NCBI RefSeq assembly: GCF_900091955.1
Contig: NZ_FMDF01000207.1
Span: forward strand, 62,001-126,000
DNA from: Streptomyces sp. Ncost-T10-10d
Lineage (GTDB): Bacteria > Actinomycetota > Actinomycetes > Streptomycetales > Streptomycetaceae
Length of the DNA stretch: 64,000 nucleotides
Reading direction: 5' to 3'
The position numbers and the translations under genes are program-made. How positions within the stretch are numbered: position 1 is the first letter of the stretch; each line of letters opens with the position of its first letter. Below, one piece after another: positions 17,207-26,748 of the stretch. The notes under the pieces were generated by a model, which saw nothing but the letters and a program-made list of their open reading frames with translations, ran no database searches and had not been told where the DNA came from.

Positions 17207-18673
17207 ATGCATGCAGCTCACGACCACCGGCCCCCATCCTCATCCCCCACCCGCATACGTCCGGGGCGTCGGCGCGCCATCCCGGTCGCGTTCGCAGTCG
17301 GTGCGGTGCTCGCACTCGGCTCCGCAGCACCTGCCGGTGCCGACGAGCCGGAGACGGATCAGCTCTGGATCTCGGCGCCGTACGACCTCGTCCTGCCGAC
17401 CGCGGACGCCGACGGCTCAGCGACGACCAACACCGTCGACGTAAAGCTCGGGCACGACAACACGAACAACTCCGTGACCGGAGGCCGCCTCACGGTCGAC
17501 GCGTCCGAACTCGCGGGTGTGGCCGAGGTCAGTTGGCCCTCGACCTGCGCGCCGGCCGCCGACGCCCTCACCGCGACCTGCGACTTCGGGTCCCTGGACG
17601 GCGCCCCGTACATCTCCGTCGCCGAGATCGGGCTGCGCGCCGCGGCCGGCGCGCCCGCCGACGCCGCCGGCGCCCTGCACTTCACCGCGGCGGCGGACAG
17701 TTCCTTCGGCCCCCTCACCGGGTATCCGGCGGACACCCGGATCCGCCTCGGCGACGGCCCCGACCTCGGCGTGAACCAGCTTCCGTACCGTACCGGCGTC
17801 AAGCCCGGCACCGACCTCACCCAGCCGGTCCGCCTGACCAACCACGGCAACCGCACGGCCGACCGCACCCTGCTGACCCTCTTCGCCTCGCACGGCCTGG
17901 CGTTCTCGCAGCGCTTCGGCAACTGCACATACCTGGACGCGGACCCCGTCACCAACCAGAGCGGCACCACAGCCGTCTGCGTCCTCGACGAGCCCGTCGT
18001 CCCGGGGCAGGTGTACGACCTGGCGGCGGCGGGTGCCGTCCGTGCGACGAGTGCCGCGCTGTACGAGCGGTTCGACCACTCGGTCGACCAGTTCTCCGAC
18101 GAGGCGTACGAGCAGGCCCTCGCGGGAAGGCCGTTCGTCCGGGGCACCGGCGCCGACCTCAGGGCCACACCCGTCCCCGCGGCCGCCACCCGGAGCGCGG
18201 TGTCCGCCGTGCCCGACCTGAACCTCGACGACAACTACCGCTCCACGCAGATCACGGCAACCAACAAGGCCGACCTGATCGCCCTCGCGAGCGACATCAC
18301 CTCCGCCGCGCCCGGTGACACCGTCACCGCCCGGATCGGCGTGAAGAACCGCGGCCCGGCCTGGGTCGCCTCCCTCGGCGCGGGTGCCTCCGTCGCAACC
18401 CTCGACGTCCGTATCCCGCAGGGCACCACCGTCACCGGCAAGCCCGGCACCTGCTACGCGACAGGCACGAACCGCTACACCTGCCGAACCCCGATCCTCC
18501 TCTGGGAGAAGGCCCGCTCCACGTTCGACTTCACCCTGCGCGTCGACCGCCTCGTCGAAGGCGGAGCGAAGGGATCGGTCGCCACGCTCAACGACGACCC
18601 GGAGCTGCGGATCTCGGCGTTCGATCCGCGACTGGCCAACAACACGGCCGAGTTCACGGTTTCCGGCACCTGA
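17207..18673 (+). CDS. Secreted protein with DUF11-like repeats, unknown function
   Basis: The protein has 488 residues; ATG 17207 with GGGAGA upstream. The N-terminus has a positively charged stretch (RPGRRR) then AIPVAFAVGAVLALGSAAPAGA, a signal peptide with an A-x-A type cleavage site. The mature part is beta-rich, with segments such as NQLPYRTGVKPGTDLTQPVR and DTVTARIGVKNRGPAWVASL that resemble DUF11/CARDB-type surface domains, and paired cysteines typical of exported proteins. It lies downstream of the LuxR relic; whether it belongs to the DIAW locus is unknown. Confidence 0.75.
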   Translation: MHAAHDHRPPSSSPTRIRPGRRRAIPVAFAVGAVLALGSAAPAGADEPETDQLWISAPYDLVLPTADADGSATTNTVDVKLGHDNTNNSVTGGRLTVDASELAGVAEVSWPSTCAPAADALTATCDFGSLDGAPYISVAEIGLRAAAGAPADAAGALHFTAAADSSFGPLTGYPADTRIRLGDGPDLGVNQLPYRTGVKPGTDLTQPVRLTNHGNRTADRTLLTLFASHGLAFSQRFGNCTYLDADPVTNQSGTTAVCVLDEPVVPGQVYDLAAAGAVRATSAALYERFDHSVDQFSDEAYEQALAGRPFVRGTGADLRATPVPAAATRSAVSAVPDLNLDDNYRSTQITATNKADLIALASDITSAAPGDTVTARIGVKNRGPAWVASLGAGASVATLDVRIPQGTTVTGKPGTCYATGTNRYTCRTPILLWEKARSTFDFTLRVDRLVEGGAKGSVATLNDDPELRISAFDPRLANNTAEFTVSGT

Positions 18674-18845
18674 TACGCCGTGAGGCGGGGGCGCCCGCCT
18701 GAAAATCAGCGCTCGGGCCGTCGCGGCGTCCCGCCCACGCCGCCGGCAGCTCCTCGGTGAGCAGCACGCCGGGGCCGGGTTCGTTCGGTGGGGCGCCTAT
18801 GTGGGCCGCTGTGCCGGTGATCCAGAAGAGGCCGACCATGGACAT
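18654..18845 (-). CDS. Possible small hypothetical protein
   Basis: A 63-residue frame beginning MSMVGLFWITGTAAHIGAPP. The first 30 residues have the look of a small Streptomyces protein family that starts with a VGLFWIT motif, but the C-terminal part is low-complexity and the end overlaps the convergent secreted-protein gene by 20 bp. It may be a decayed copy. The rest of 18846-19010 shows nothing. Confidence 0.3.
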   Translation of the reverse strand: MSMVGLFWITGTAAHIGAPPNEPGPGVLLTEELPAAWAGRRDGPSADFQAGAPASRRIRCRKP

Positions 18846-19010
18846 GTGTGACTCCCGACTGCGCCACCGGGCGGATCGCCCCGGCCCGGTGCTCTCGTGA
18901 ACGAGCGGGGGCGGCGACACACCCCCGCCCCATGGTCGCGAGCGTGATCGAACACGGGTCGGGTTTCGGCCGGAGCCCGGAAGCGTTCACAGGGTGGCGG
19001 GCGCACGCGA

Positions 19011-19048
19011 AGGGCCGGGGGCCGACCCGTAGGTCGACTCCCGGCCCT
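19011..19048. terminator. Terminator of the dnaK-grpE-dnaJ-hspR operon
   Basis: Imperfect GC-rich hairpin (outer arms 19011-19019 with 19040-19048) 50 bases past the hspR stop on the minus strand. Confidence 0.6.
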
Positions 19049-19097
19049 GAACGAAACGAATCGTGAGCGAATCGTCCGGCCCGACGGCCGGACCCGC

Positions 19098-19544
19098 TCA
19101 GTCCTTCGGCCGCTTCGGCCGCCAGACCACCAGCGCGCTGGTCTGCTGCACATCCTGATACGGCACCAGATCGCGCCGGTACGAGGCATGCACCTGGGCC
19201 TCGCGCTGTTGCATCGCCACCGCCGCGCCGTCCACCGCCGCCGAGAGCTCGGCAACGCGCTGCTGGAGGGCGGCGACCTGGTTCTCCAGTTCGATGATGC
19301 GCTTGATGCCGGCGAGGTTGATGCCCTCGTCCTGCGACAGCTGCTGCACGGTGCGCAGCAGCTCGATGTCGCGGGCCGAGTAGCGCCTGCCGCGCCCGGC
19401 CGTGCGGTCGGGGGAGACCAGGCCGAGGCGGTCGTACTGGCGCAGCGTCTGCGGATGCAGGCCCGAGAGCTGGGCCGCGATCGAGATCACGTACACCGGT
19501 GATTCATCGGTCAGTTCGTACGGATTGCGTCGTCGGCCGTCCAC
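19098..19544 (-). CDS. hspR: Heat-shock repressor HspR (MerR family)
   Basis: The protein has 148 residues. The MerR-type winged helix is near residues 17-80 (VYVISIAAQLSGLHPQTLRQ, YDRLGLVSPDRT, GRRYSARDIELL), followed by a coiled coil (NLAGIKRIIELENQVAALQQRV). HspR binds HAIR sequences, with DnaK as co-repressor in Streptomyces, and shuts off the dnaK operon and clpB. The gene starts 1 bp after the dnaJ stop, so it is the last gene of the operon and autoregulated. Confidence 0.96.
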   Translation of the reverse strand: MDGRRRNPYELTDESPVYVISIAAQLSGLHPQTLRQYDRLGLVSPDRTAGRGRRYSARDIELLRTVQQLSQDEGINLAGIKRIIELENQVAALQQRVAELSAAVDGAAVAMQQREAQVHASYRRDLVPYQDVQQTSALVVWRPKRPKD

Positions 19545-19545
19545 C

Positions 19546-20730
19546 TCAAGCTCCCTTCGCAGCCTGGAACAGCTCCGCCCGCGGGTCGTGGCCCGCGGTC
19601 GCCTTCCGGTAGGCCTCCAGCGCGTCCCGGGCCTCGGTGCTGAGGTCCTTGGGCACTGTCACCTCGACGGTGACCAGCAGGTCGCCCCGGGTGCCGTCCT
19701 TGCGTACGGCGCCCTTGCCGCGGGCGCGCATCGTACGCCCGTTGGGGGTGCCGGCCGGCAGCTTCAGGGTGACCGGCGGACCGCCGAGCGTGGGCACCTT
19801 CACCTCGCCGCCGAGCGCCGCCTCCGTGAAGTCGACGGGCACGGTGACCGTGAGGTTGTCGCCCTTGCGGCCGAAGACCGGGTGGGCGTCGACATGGACC
19901 ACGACGTAGAGATCGCCGGCCGGTCCACCGCGCTCGCCCGGGCCGCCCTTGCCGCGCAGCCGGATCCGCTGGCTGTCCGAGACGCCCGCCGGAATCCTGA
20001 CCTGCATGGTCCGTGAGGACTTCGCCCGTCCGCTGCCCTTGCAGACATCGCAGGGGTCCTGGGCGATGAGGCCCCGGCCCTTGCAGTCCACGCAGGGGTC
20101 GGTGAGCGAGAAGCCGCCGCCGGTGCCGCGCGACACCTGGCCGGTGCCGAGACAGGTCGGGCAGACCCTGGGGGTGCCGTTCTTGTCACCGGTGCCGGAA
20201 CACGCCTTGCAAGGCGCCTGGCTGGACATCCGCAACGGGACCGTGGCCCCTTCGACCGCCTCGATGAAGCTGAGCGTCACCTCGGACTCGATGTCCTGGC
20301 CGCGGCGCGGCTGCACCCGTGTCCCCGTACCGCCCCGGTTGAACAGGCCGCCGAAGACATCACCCAGGCCGCCGCCGCCGAAACCGCCGGCTCCGCCGCC
20401 CGCGCCCCCGCCCTGGGTGCCTCCGAAGAGGTCGCCCAGGTCGAAGTTGAAGTTGCCGCCGGCGCCTCCGGGTCCGGCCCTGAAGCCGCCGTTGCCGAAG
20501 AGGGCGCGCGCCTCGTCGTATTCCTTGCGCTTCTTGCTGTCGCCGAGGATGTCGTTCGCCTCGGAGATCTCCTTGAAGCGCTCCTCCGCCTTGTCATCGC
20601 CCTTGTTGGCGTCCGGGTGGAACTCGCGGGCGAGCTTCCGGTACGCCTTCTTGATCTCGGCGTCGGTGGCGTCCTTGGGGACGCCGAGGACCTTGTAGTA
20701 GTCCTTCTCGACGAAGTCCTTCGTGCTCAT
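19546..20730 (-). CDS. dnaJ: Molecular chaperone DnaJ
   Basis: The protein has 394 residues. ATG 20730 (MSTKDFVEKDYYKVLGV) was chosen over an upstream in-frame ATG because it matches the family start. J domain 10-75 with the HPD motif (FHPDANK). It has a long Gly/Phe linker, four zinc repeats CKACSGTG, CPTCLGTG, CVDCKGRG and CDVCKGSG, and the substrate-binding beta domain. It stimulates DnaK ATPase and delivers clients. Third gene of the dnaK-grpE-dnaJ-hspR operon. Confidence 0.97.
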   Translation of the reverse strand: MSTKDFVEKDYYKVLGVPKDATDAEIKKAYRKLAREFHPDANKGDDKAEERFKEISEANDILGDSKKRKEYDEARALFGNGGFRAGPGGAGGNFNFDLGDLFGGTQGGGAGGGAGGFGGGGLGDVFGGLFNRGGTGTRVQPRRGQDIESEVTLSFIEAVEGATVPLRMSSQAPCKACSGTGDKNGTPRVCPTCLGTGQVSRGTGGGFSLTDPCVDCKGRGLIAQDPCDVCKGSGRAKSSRTMQVRIPAGVSDSQRIRLRGKGGPGERGGPAGDLYVVVHVDAHPVFGRKGDNLTVTVPVDFTEAALGGEVKVPTLGGPPVTLKLPAGTPNGRTMRARGKGAVRKDGTRGDLLVTVEVTVPKDLSTEARDALEAYRKATAGHDPRAELFQAAKGA

Positions 20731-20823
20731 CGACGTCCCTCCTTCCGGACGATCGGCCATGCGGCCGGCCCGTTGGCCGGTCGCATGGCCGGGCGGTGGG
20801 CCGCGAGGTGGTCAGACGGGATG

Positions 20824-21465
20824 TCAGACCTCCTCGGTGCCACCGCTCTCCTCGTCGGTTGCCTTCTCTTCCTTGGCTGCCGCACCCGGCTGGGGTTCGG
20901 CCACCGCCACCCGCGCAGGGCGGATGGTGCGCTCGCCGATCCGATACCCCGGCTGCAGGATCGCCACGCAGGTCGTCTCGGTGACATCCGGCGCGTACGA
21001 GTGCATCAGGGCCTCGTGGATCGTCGGGTCGAAGGGCTCGCCCTCCTTGCCGAACTGCTGCAGGCCCAGCTTGGCGACGACCGTCTCCAGTGATTCGGCC
21101 ACCGACTTGAACCCGCCCACGAGCTCGCCGTGATCCCGGGCCCGGCCGACGTCGTCGAGCACGGGCAGGAGCTCGGACAGGAGACCCGCGACTGCGATCT
21201 CCTTGACCGTGGCCCGGTCCCGCTCGACGCGGCGACGGTAGTTCTGGTATTCGGCCTGGAGCCGCTGGAGGTCGCCCGTGCGCTCGTTGAGCGCGGTGCG
21301 GACCTGGTCCAGCTGGGCCGTCAGGCCGACTGTCTGTACTGCGTCCCCGGCCGGGGACGCCTCCTCCTCGGGAGAGGAAGGGACGTCCTTCGGCTCAGCT
21401 CCGTCAGGGGTGGCGCCGGAGGGGACGTCGGGCTTCTCCTCGAAACCCGGAGTCTCCTCGGTCAC
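20824..21465 (-). CDS. grpE: Nucleotide exchange factor GrpE
   Basis: The protein has 213 residues. It has a disordered acidic N-terminus (1-45), a long coiled coil (LDQVRTALNERTGDLQRLQAEYQNYRRRVERD), the four-helix and beta domain with the family signature GEPFDPTIHEALMHSYAPDV, and a disordered acidic C-terminus. It releases ADP from DnaK and acts as a thermosensor. The start overlaps the dnaK stop by 4 bp (ATGA), indicating coupled translation. Confidence 0.97.
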   Translation of the reverse strand: MTEETPGFEEKPDVPSGATPDGAEPKDVPSSPEEEASPAGDAVQTVGLTAQLDQVRTALNERTGDLQRLQAEYQNYRRRVERDRATVKEIAVAGLLSELLPVLDDVGRARDHGELVGGFKSVAESLETVVAKLGLQQFGKEGEPFDPTIHEALMHSYAPDVTETTCVAILQPGYRIGERTIRPARVAVAEPQPGAAAKEEKATDEESGGTEEV

Positions 21466-23315
21466 ACCGCACCGCCCTTCGCGTCCTTCTCGTCGTCCAC
21501 GATCTCGGCGTCGACGACGTCGTCGTCGGCCTTGGCCTGCTGGGCGCCCGGCTGCGGGTCACCCTGCGGACCGCCCTCGGCCTGGGCGTTGGCGTACATC
21601 GCCTGGCCCAGCTTCTGGGAGACGGCCGCGACCTTCTCGGTGGCGGTACGGATCTCGGCGGTGTCCTCGCCCTTGAGCTTGTCCTTCAGCTCGGTGAGCG
21701 CGGTCTCCACCTCCGTCCTCACGTCACCGGGGACCTTGTCCTCGTTGTCCTTGAGGAACTTCTCCGTCTGGTAGACGAGCTGCTCGCCCTGGTTGCGGGA
21801 CTCGGCGGCCTCGCGACGGCGGTGGTCCTCCTCCGCGTACTGCTCGGCCTCCTCACGCATCCGGTTGACCTCGTCCTTCGGCAGCGAGGAGCCACCGGTG
21901 ACGGTCATCTTCTGCTCCTTGCCGGTGCCGAGGTCCTTGGCGGCGACGTGCATGATGCCGTTCGCGTCGATGTCGAACGCGACCTCGATCTGCGGGACGC
22001 CACGCGGGGCCGGCGGCAGGCCGGTCAGCTCGAACATTCCGAGCTTCTTGTTGTACGCCGCGATCTCGCGCTCGCCCTGGTAGACCTGGATCTGCACGGA
22101 CGGCTGGTTGTCCTCGGCCGTCGTGAAGATCTCGGAGCGCTTGGTCGGGATCGTGGTGTTGCGCTCGATGAGCTTCGTCATGATGCCACCCTTGGTCTCG
22201 ATACCGAGGGACAGCGGGGTGACGTCGAGGAGCAGGACGTCCTTGACCTCGCCCTTGAGGACACCGGCCTGGAGCGAGGCGCCGATGGCGACGACCTCGT
22301 CCGGGTTCACACCCTTGTTGGCCTCCTGGCCACCGGTCAGCTCCTTGACGAGCTCGGCGACGGCCGGCATACGGGTGGAGCCACCGACGAGAACGACGTG
22401 GTCGATCTCGGAGAGCTGGATGCCCGCGTCCTTGATGACGTTGTGGAACGGGCTCTTGCAGCGGTCCAGGAGGTCGGCGGTGAGCTGCTGGAACTGCGAG
22501 CGCGTGAGCTTCTCGTCCAGGTGCAGCGGGCCCTCGGCGGACGCCGTGATGTAGGGCAGGTTGATCGTGGTCTCGGTCGAGGACGAGAGCTCGATCTTCG
22601 CCTTCTCCGCGGCCTCGCGCAGACGCTGGAGAGCCATCTTGTCCTTGGACAGGTCCACGCCGTGACCGTTGGCGAACTGCTTCACCAGGTAGTCGACGAC
22701 GCGCTGGTCCCAGTCGTCACCACCGAGGTGGTTGTCACCGTTGGTGGCCTTCACCTCGACGACACCGTCGCCGATCTCCAGCAGCGATACGTCGAAGGTG
22801 CCGCCACCGAGGTCGAAGACGAGGATCGTCTGGTCGTCCTTGTCGAGCCCGTACGCCAGCGCGGCGGCCGTCGGCTCGTTGACGATACGCAGGACGTTCA
22901 GGCCCGCGATCTCGCCGGCCTCCTTCGTCGCCTGACGCTCGGAGTCGTTGAAGTACGCGGGGACGGTGATGACCGCGTCGGTCACCTTCTCACCCAGGTA
23001 CGACTCGGCGTCCCGCTTCAGCTTCTGCAGGATGAAGGCGCTCATCTGCTGCGGGTTGAAGCTCTTGCCGTCCAGGTCGATCTTCCAGTCAGTGCCCATG
23101 TGGCGCTTGACGGAGCGGATGGTCCTGTCGACGTTGGTCACCGCCTGGCGCTTGGCGACCTCGCCGACCAGCACCTCGCCGTTCTTCGCGAAGGCGACGA
23201 CGGACGGCGTGGTCCTGGCGCCCTCTGCGTTGGTGATGACGGTGGGCTCGCCGCCTTCGAGAACGCTGACGACGGAGTTAGTCGTGCCCAGGTCGATGCC
23301 GACCGCACGTGCCAT
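21462..23315 (-). CDS. dnaK: Molecular chaperone DnaK (Hsp70)
   Basis: The protein has 617 residues. ATG 23315 (MARAVGIDLGTTNSVVSVLE) is preceded by a GGAGGAATT ribosome site. Nucleotide-binding domain 1-360 (phosphate loop DLGTTNS, ILVFDLGGGTFDVS, VVLVGGSTRMPAV), linker LLLDVTPLSLGIE, substrate-binding domain, helical lid and an acidic disordered tail. It folds and holds unfolded proteins and acts with HspR as a feedback sensor. First gene of the operon; two HAIR operators lie directly upstream. Confidence 0.98.
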   Translation of the reverse strand: MARAVGIDLGTTNSVVSVLEGGEPTVITNAEGARTTPSVVAFAKNGEVLVGEVAKRQAVTNVDRTIRSVKRHMGTDWKIDLDGKSFNPQQMSAFILQKLKRDAESYLGEKVTDAVITVPAYFNDSERQATKEAGEIAGLNVLRIVNEPTAAALAYGLDKDDQTILVFDLGGGTFDVSLLEIGDGVVEVKATNGDNHLGGDDWDQRVVDYLVKQFANGHGVDLSKDKMALQRLREAAEKAKIELSSSTETTINLPYITASAEGPLHLDEKLTRSQFQQLTADLLDRCKSPFHNVIKDAGIQLSEIDHVVLVGGSTRMPAVAELVKELTGGQEANKGVNPDEVVAIGASLQAGVLKGEVKDVLLLDVTPLSLGIETKGGIMTKLIERNTTIPTKRSEIFTTAEDNQPSVQIQVYQGEREIAAYNKKLGMFELTGLPPAPRGVPQIEVAFDIDANGIMHVAAKDLGTGKEQKMTVTGGSSLPKDEVNRMREEAEQYAEEDHRRREAAESRNQGEQLVYQTEKFLKDNEDKVPGDVRTEVETALTELKDKLKGEDTAEIRTATEKVAAVSQKLGQAMYANAQAEGGPQGDPQPGAQQAKADDDVVDAEIVDDEKDAKGGAV

Positions 23316-23337
23316 TTCAATTCCTCCAGCTTGACTA

Positions 23338-23358
23338 CTTGAGTGGAACTGACTCAAG
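23338..23358. promoter_or_regulatory. HAIR operator 1 of dnaK operon
   Basis: A perfect match to the HAIR consensus CTTGAGT-N7-ACTCAAG, 22 bp upstream of the dnaK start. It is the HspR binding site. Confidence 0.95.
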
Positions 23359-23389
23359 GATGCACAACAGGCGCCCCAGTGTCAACAGA

Positions 23390-23410
23390 GTTGAGTCGTG
23401 TGGGCTCAAC
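23390..23410. promoter_or_regulatory. HAIR operator 2 of dnaK operon
   Basis: GTTGAGT-N7-GCTCAAC: one arm mismatch. The start-to-start distance to the first HAIR is 52 bp, about five helical turns. Confidence 0.85.
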
Positions 23411-23580
23411 TATCGTGCACGCACCTCGCGCGCACAAGGAGATCAAGGACGACACCCACCCGCCCGGCATGCCATGCAGGCCGCCCCCATCATCGCGCCG
23501 TGGGATCGTTCTGTCACAAACTGCCGTGAGTCACGGCAAAACCGGCAATCGATCCGCCCGACCCCAGGCAGGTGCGAACG

Positions 23581-24300
23581 ATGCAGAGACAAAGACAGAG
23601 ACAGGGCCAGAGACCGATCCGCATGCCGATCCGCATGCGGGCCCGCACGCAGGCACAGCCGCGGGAGTGGACATGGGAGTGGCTACGGGAGTGGAGGCAG
23701 GCGTGGCCGTCGGCCAAGCGCGTACTGGACCTGACCCTCGGCTCGGCCCTGCTCGCCCTGGCCGCCCCCCTGCTCGCTGCGGGCGCCCTCGCCCTCGCGG
23801 CACAGCGGCTCCCCGGCGGCGTACTGACCCGCTCACCCCGGATCGGCCTGGGCGGCCACCTCTTCATGCTGCACTCGCTGCGCACCCGGCGGCTGCGGCT
23901 GGATCTGCTCTCCCGGTTGCCGCACGTCGTACGGGGAGACCTCTCCCTGGTCGGCCCGGAGCCCCTGGCGCCGGACGACGAGCGTGCCCGGGCCCCCGGA
24001 GCCGATGCCGACACCCCCGAAACCGCCGCCACCACCGCCGCGAGACACTGGCGGCAGGAACTGAAACCGGGCCTCACCGGCCTGGCACAGGTACGCTCCC
24101 GCTCCGGAATGCCGTGGGACGAGCCGGCCCTGCTCGACCAGCACTACGCCGAGCACCACTGGGTGGGACTCGACCTGGCCATCCTGGCGAGAGCCGTACA
24201 CGCTCCGCTGCGCAGGGCCGTCCACGGACTCACCCGGCACGGCAAGGCACACCTGAGCGACACAGATCACCGCCGGTGCGGCTACAGCGCGGCGGAATAA
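23581..24300 (+). CDS. Sugar transferase-like protein (undecaprenyl-phosphate sugar phosphotransferase family, short)
   Basis: The protein has 239 residues from ATG 23581 (AGG 8 bases upstream); GTG 23572 is an alternative. After an odd Arg/Gln-rich N-terminus, residues about 45-70 form one membrane helix (LTLGSALLALAAPLLAAGALALA). The bacterial sugar transferase pattern follows: RSPRIG.GG..F.LHSLRT, then VVRGDLSLVGPEPL, and LKPGLTGLAQV. These proteins start exopolysaccharide or teichoic glycan assembly on the lipid carrier. The catalytic DE..R region looks reduced, and no other glycan genes flank it, so activity is uncertain. Divergent from dnaK. Confidence 0.7.
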   Translation: MQRQRQRQGQRPIRMPIRMRARTQAQPREWTWEWLREWRQAWPSAKRVLDLTLGSALLALAAPLLAAGALALAAQRLPGGVLTRSPRIGLGGHLFMLHSLRTRRLRLDLLSRLPHVVRGDLSLVGPEPLAPDDERARAPGADADTPETAATTAARHWRQELKPGLTGLAQVRSRSGMPWDEPALLDQHYAEHHWVGLDLAILARAVHAPLRRAVHGLTRHGKAHLSDTDHRRCGYSAAE

Positions 24301-24402
24301 GTGGATAGTGTCAGCACAGACTGATTAAGTTACTGCTTAGTATTTGCCAGTATTCGCTCGTAGACGCTGGATCCCACCCTCGCAGGCCCGAGGAGCCCCC
24401 AA

Positions 24403-26685
24403 ATGCAACTCGCCGCGATCATCGTGTCGCTGGTGCTGACTGTGGTCGGCGTTGCGCTCATCGCCCGAGCCGTCGCGCAGATCTACCGGTTCGTCAAGCT
24501 CGGACAGCCGGTCCCGGCAGGCAGCCGCACCGACAACATCAAGCAGCGCACGATCACCCTGGTCAAGGAGTTCCTCGGCCATACCCGGATGAACCGGTGG
24601 GGGATCGTCGGCTTCGCGCACTGGTTCGTCGCCATCGGCTTCCTGACGCTGCCGCCGACGCTGCTCCAGGCGTACGGGCAGCTCTTCAAGGCCGACTGGG
24701 TCCTGCCGATCATCGGCAACTGGCTGCCGTTCGAGATGTACACCGAGTTCATCGGTCTGATGACGACGGTCGGCATCCTCGTACTGATCGTCATCCGGCT
24801 GCTGAACCTGCCGTCCTGGGCCGGCCGCAAGTCCCGTTTCGCGGGCTCCAAGGCCTGGCAGGCGTACTTCGTCGAGTACGTCATCCTCGGCATCGGTCTG
24901 GCGATCCTGACCCTGCGCGGCCTTGAGGGCGCGATCCACCACGTCGAGGGCTACGACGCCGCGTACTTCATCTCGTACCCCTTGGTCCTCGCGTTCAAGG
25001 GGCTCGCGCTCAGCACGCTGCAGAACCTCATCTACTTCACCGCGATGATGAAGATCGGCATCTCGCTGATCTGGATGATCACGGTCTCGCTGAACACGAA
25101 CATGGGTGTCGCCTGGCACCGCTTCCTCGCCTTCCCCAACATCTGGTTCAAGCGGAACGCGGACGGCGCGGTCGCGCTCGGCGCGCTGCAGCCGATGACG
25201 TCGGGCGGCAAGGAGATCGACTTCGAGGACCCGGGCGAGGACGACGTCTTCGGTGTCTCCCAGGTCGAGCAGTTCTCCTGGAAGGGCATCCTCGACTTCT
25301 CCACGTGTACGGAGTGCGGTCGCTGCCAGTCGCAGTGCCCGGCCTGGAACACGGGCAAGCCGCTCTCCCCGAAGCTCCTGATCATGTCCCTGCGCGACCA
25401 CGCGCACGCCAAGGCCCCGTATCTGCTGGCCGGTGGCGGCAAGGACATGGAGGGCAACGAGAAGGCGTCCGAGGAGCAGCTGAAGGACGTCCCGGCCGCG
25501 GCTCTCGCGGAGGCCGAGCGCCCACTGATCGGCACGGCCGAGGAGAACGGCGTCATCGACCCGGACGTGCTCTGGTCCTGCACCACCTGCGGTGCGTGTG
25601 TGGAGCAGTGCCCGGTCGACATCGAGCACATCGACCACATCGTCGACATGCGCCGCTACCAGGTGATGATCGAGTCCGCGTTCCCGTCCGAGGCGGGCAC
25701 GATGCTCAAGAACCTGGAGAAGAAGGGCAACCCCTGGGGCCTGGCCAAGAAGCAGCGCCTGGAGTGGACGAAGGAAGTCGACTTCGAGGTGCCGGTCGTC
25801 GGCAAGGACATCGAGGATCTCTCCGAGGTCGAGTACCTGTACTGGGTCGGCTGTGCGGGCGCGCTGGAGGACCGGGCGAAGAAGACCACGAAGGCCTTCG
25901 CCGAGCTCCTCCACATCGCGGGCGTCAAGTTCGCGATCATGGGCGGCGACGAGAAGTGCACCGGTGACTCGGCCCGCCGCCTGGGCAACGAGCCGCTGTT
26001 CCAGCAGCTCGGCCAGGAGAACGTCATGGCGCTGAACATGGCGTTCGGCGAGGAGCTCGACGACGACGGCAGGGCGACCGAGGAGTCGAAGAAGCCGAAG
26101 TCGGCGAAGAAGATCGTCTCGACCTGCCCGCACTGCTTCAACACGATCGCGAACGAGTACCCGCAACTCGGCGGCGAGTACGAGGTCATCCACCACACGC
26201 AGCTGCTGCAGCACCTCATCGACGAGGGCAAGCTGATCCCGGTGACGCCGGTCGAGGGCCTGATCACGTACCACGACCCGTGCTACCTGGGCCGTCACAA
26301 CAAGATCTACACCCCGCCGCGCGAGATCATCGCGAAGGTCCCTGGCCTCAGGAACGAGGAGATGCACCGCCACAAGGAGCGCGGCTTCTGCTGCGGTGCC
26401 GGTGGTGCCCGGATGTGGATGGAGGAGCGGATCGGCAAGCGCATCAACAACGAGCGCGTCGACGAAGCACTCTCCCTCAACCCGGACATCGTCTCCACCG
26501 CCTGCCCGTTCTGCCTCGTCATGCTGACCGACTCGGTCAACGGCAAGAAGAACGACGGCAAGGCGAAGGAGTCGATCCAGGTGGTCGACGTGTCGCAGCT
26601 GCTGCTGGACTCCGTGAAGACCCCGGCCGACCCGGCCGGCGAGACGGAGCCGGCGGACGCACCGGAGCCCGAGCCGGTGAAGTAG
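24403..26685 (+). CDS. Membrane-bound Fe-S oxidoreductase (heterodisulfide reductase HdrD/GlpC-like)
   Basis: The protein has 760 residues. N-terminal membrane domain with about five to six helices (1-250) resembling a NarI-like cytochrome b anchor. Then two 4Fe-4S motifs, CTECGRCQSQCP (about 303) and CTTCGACVEQCP (about 392), and two cysteine-rich CCG domains (..CPHCFNTI.., GFCCGAGGARMW, ACPFCLVML). Such fused proteins are common in actinobacteria and are thought to pass electrons between membrane quinone and an unknown donor. The C-terminus is Pro/Glu-rich. It is monocistronic, followed by a strong terminator. Confidence 0.88.
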   Translation: MQLAAIIVSLVLTVVGVALIARAVAQIYRFVKLGQPVPAGSRTDNIKQRTITLVKEFLGHTRMNRWGIVGFAHWFVAIGFLTLPPTLLQAYGQLFKADWVLPIIGNWLPFEMYTEFIGLMTTVGILVLIVIRLLNLPSWAGRKSRFAGSKAWQAYFVEYVILGIGLAILTLRGLEGAIHHVEGYDAAYFISYPLVLAFKGLALSTLQNLIYFTAMMKIGISLIWMITVSLNTNMGVAWHRFLAFPNIWFKRNADGAVALGALQPMTSGGKEIDFEDPGEDDVFGVSQVEQFSWKGILDFSTCTECGRCQSQCPAWNTGKPLSPKLLIMSLRDHAHAKAPYLLAGGGKDMEGNEKASEEQLKDVPAAALAEAERPLIGTAEENGVIDPDVLWSCTTCGACVEQCPVDIEHIDHIVDMRRYQVMIESAFPSEAGTMLKNLEKKGNPWGLAKKQRLEWTKEVDFEVPVVGKDIEDLSEVEYLYWVGCAGALEDRAKKTTKAFAELLHIAGVKFAIMGGDEKCTGDSARRLGNEPLFQQLGQENVMALNMAFGEELDDDGRATEESKKPKSAKKIVSTCPHCFNTIANEYPQLGGEYEVIHHTQLLQHLIDEGKLIPVTPVEGLITYHDPCYLGRHNKIYTPPREIIAKVPGLRNEEMHRHKERGFCCGAGGARMWMEERIGKRINNERVDEALSLNPDIVSTACPFCLVMLTDSVNGKKNDGKAKESIQVVDVSQLLLDSVKTPADPAGETEPADAPEPEPVK

Positions 26686-26701
26686 CCAGGGCTGTCGTGC
26701 G

Positions 26702-26748
26702 ACAGAAGCGGCCGGACCTGCCTCGGGGGCAGGACCGGCCGCTTCTGT
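26702..26748 (+). terminator. Terminator of the Fe-S oxidoreductase gene
   Basis: Long GC-rich hairpin (arms 26702-26720 with 26729-26748, one bulge) directly after the stop at 26685. Confidence 0.85.
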
